From a virus, in IMG/VR virus record IMGVR_UViG_3300048839_000347, positions 1 to 20,866 of that record: DNA of 20,866 nucleotides, one strand, 5' to 3'. This document shows, in pieces, positions 19,252 to 20,866 of this stretch (the first letter of the stretch is position 1; each line of letters opens with the position of its first letter). The notes below the pieces were generated by a model. The model was given only the letters and a program-made list of their open reading frames with translations, ran no database searches and had not been told where the DNA came from. The translations under genes and the position numbers were made by a program.

Positions 19252-20866
19252 TGTCGGGTGCGTTGCCGGCGACGTTCACGGTGGAGTTCGGGTTCGGGTC
19301 GGCGCCGGATGTGGTATCGCCGACGTGGGTTGATGTGTCGGCGTGGGTGATCCTCGATGGGCGTGTGTCGATCACGCCGGGCCGTTCGGCGGAGCGGTCA
19401 TCTATCGCCCCCCGCAAGCTGTCGTTCGTGTTGGACAACGCGGATGGCCGGTTCGATCCGCGGAACACGGGCGGCCCGTACTACGGGGATCTTCTCCCTC
19501 GGGTGCCGGTGCGGGTGACGGCCACCTATTCGGCGACGACGTACACCCTGTTCCGCGGGTTTGTGGATGGGGGTTGGCCGCAGGATTTCACGGCGGCGAC
19601 GCGGACGGTGCCGGTCACGGCGGTGGATGCGGTGGGGTGGGCGGCGCAGGCGCCTCCGCCCCGGTCGGCGTACGAGGGGGAAGTGACCCGGTTGCAGGCC
19701 CAGGAGGGCGCGACGTTGCAGGGCTGGTTGCGTCCGCAGGCCGATGGGACGTGGCATGACAGGGTGTCGGGGCATTCGTTCCCGCACTCGGCAGCGTTCG
19801 TGCGGGGCGACGCGGGAGACGCTCTGGTGGATGGCGACGAGGAGGGCGGGTGGGGGACCGTCGATGACCGCAGCGGCGCCTACTCGCCGACGAATCTGGT
19901 GACGGTGCCGACGTTCACGGCGGGCTCGCCGGGGTTGCTGGTGCTGTGGTTCCGCTCTGATGGCGTCGACACCATCTGGTGGATGGTGGACGGTGCCAGC
20001 GTCGACGGTGTGGGGATCGAGTTGGCGTCGAAGTTCGTGAGTGCCCGAGTTGCTTCGGGGACGACCCGATGGTGGACTGAAGCGCCCGACGCGTTCGCCC
20101 CCGGGCTGTTCGATGGCGGGATCCACTGTGTGGCGTGGGCTGCCGCCGGGTCGGCGGTGGGTCGGGTCTGGGTGGATGGCATAGAGCAGAGCGTGTATCA
20201 GTCGTGGGACGGCCAGCACACCGCCGCGGATCGGGTAATGATCGGCTGGCAGGACGTCCTCGGCGAGGCGACTCCCGCACCGTTCACGGGGACGGTGGAC
20301 CACATCACCTGGTGGACCGACACGGACTCATGGTCTGTGACCACCGACGATGCGGTCGCCTCTCTGTACGAGGCGGGCACCCTTGCCCGTGTCGGCGATT
20401 CAATGGCCGACCGGATGGGTTGGCTGTTGGAAGCGGCCGGGTGGGGGCTGGTCGGCACGCTGGACGATTCGGCGGTCGTCACCCAGCAGGGGTACCGTCG
20501 CCGCAACAGCGTCCTCGAGTTGCTTCAGACGATCGAGGACACCGAGCAGGGCCGGGTGTGGGTCGACAACGACGGGCAGTTCCGGTTCTCGGCGAGGTCG
20601 TGGCCGACGTCGGACACGGTGTCGGCCACGGTGCAGGCGACGTTCGGTGACACCGGCACCGACCTCCCTTACAGCGCGGCGCTCAGCCGGATCGTTGACG
20701 ATGATCGGCAGGTGGTGAACGTTGCGACCGTGACCCGCGAGTACGGCACCCAGCAGCAGGCCGAGAACGCGGCGAGCATCGCGGCGTACGGTCGCCGGCA
20801 GCCGGTCACGCTGTCGAATCTGTTGTTCTCGAACGATAAGCAGTCGAGGGCGGTCGCTGAGTGGCT
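19251..20866 (+). CDS. Distal tail / minor tail protein with LamG-like insertion (truncated at window end)
   Basis: ATG 19251 overlaps the tape measure stop. The frame stays open for 538 codons to the window edge, so the C-terminus is missing. The N-terminal ~150 residues contain WVDVSAWVILDGRVSITPGR, KLSFVLDNADGRFDPRNTGG and VPVTAVDAVGWAAQAPPP, the pattern of actinophage minor tail proteins located after the tape measure. Residues ~225-350 interrupt this with PGLLVLWFRSDG, GLFDGGIHCVAWAAAG and VWVDGIEQ, resembling a LamG/concanavalin-like jelly roll, often carbohydrate-binding. The tail-protein pattern resumes at ~380 with DSMADRMGWLLEAAGW, SVLELLQTIEDTEQGRVWVD and RIVDDDRQVVNVATVTRE. It probably forms the tail tip and may touch the host surface. 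Confidence 0.8.
   Translation, partial: MSGALPATFTVEFGFGSAPDVVSPTWVDVSAWVILDGRVSITPGRSAERSSIAPRKLSFVLDNADGRFDPRNTGGPYYGDLLPRVPVRVTATYSATTYTLFRGFVDGGWPQDFTAATRTVPVTAVDAVGWAAQAPPPRSAYEGEVTRLQAQEGATLQGWLRPQADGTWHDRVSGHSFPHSAAFVRGDAGDALVDGDEEGGWGTVDDRSGAYSPTNLVTVPTFTAGSPGLLVLWFRSDGVDTIWWMVDGASVDGVGIELASKFVSARVASGTTRWWTEAPDAFAPGLFDGGIHCVAWAAAGSAVGRVWVDGIEQSVYQSWDGQHTAADRVMIGWQDVLGEATPAPFTGTVDHITWWTDTDSWSVTTDDAVASLYEAGTLARVGDSMADRMGWLLEAAGWGLVGTLDDSAVVTQQGYRRRNSVLELLQTIEDTEQGRVWVDNDGQFRFSARSWPTSDTVSATVQATFGDTGTDLPYSAALSRIVDDDRQVVNVATVTREYGTQQQAENAASIAAYGRRQPVTLSNLLFSNDKQSRAVAEW

Noticed and set aside
1-20866. tRNA, rRNA, insertion sequence, integrase or attachment site
   Set aside because: Reading both strands, I saw no cloverleaf with conserved arms, no transposase or recombinase motifs and no paired att-like repeats. 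Small or divergent examples could be missed without a search.

Overview
The window is GC-rich, and every supported gene lies on the + strand, packed end to end with 1-4 base stop/start overlaps (ATGA, GTGA, TGATG). It is a contiguous piece of a tailed bacteriophage genome or prophage: a long-tailed siphovirus with an HK97-type head. A WhiB-family Fe-S regulator, a family known essentially only from Actinomycetota and their phages, together with GC-rich actinophage-style versions of the structural proteins, points to an actinobacterial host. The host genus cannot be told from the sequence. No bacterial core genes, integrase, attachment site, lysis genes, tRNA, rRNA or CRISPR array were seen, so free phage versus prophage is undecided.

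Left part (1-7726), DNA metabolism and early genes as one apparent operon: the end of a nuclease-like gene, a hypothetical protein, a C5 cytosine DNA methyltransferase, several tiny Cys-rich proteins, a DUF4406 protein, a sigma-factor-like protein, a YqaJ/lambda-Exo-type exonuclease followed by a RecT annealing protein (a two-gene recombination unit), two small proteins, a WhiB-like regulator, a replication-initiator-like winged-helix protein carrying iteron-like repeats inside its own gene, a small coiled-coil protein and a zinc-finger protein.

Middle (7727-10047), packaging: an HNH endonuclease, a small terminase candidate, the large terminase (TTG start) and a small membrane protein. The 8094-8209 gap between HNH and small terminase is where base composition flips from C-rich to G-rich on the + strand. 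The large terminase keeps Walker A and B, but all three acidic residues expected in its nuclease domain appear replaced. This is the most unusual feature seen.

Right part (10044-20866), morphogenesis in canonical siphovirus order: portal, prohead protease, major capsid protein (flanked by hairpins on both sides), small protein, head-tail connector, tail terminator, small protein, tail tube, HK97-gp10-like protein, tail assembly chaperone pair with a -1 frameshift signal, tape measure protein, and a truncated distal tail/minor tail protein with an apparent LamG-like insertion. The two parts together give early DNA takeover, recombination and replication, then packaging, head and tail assembly, read in one direction.
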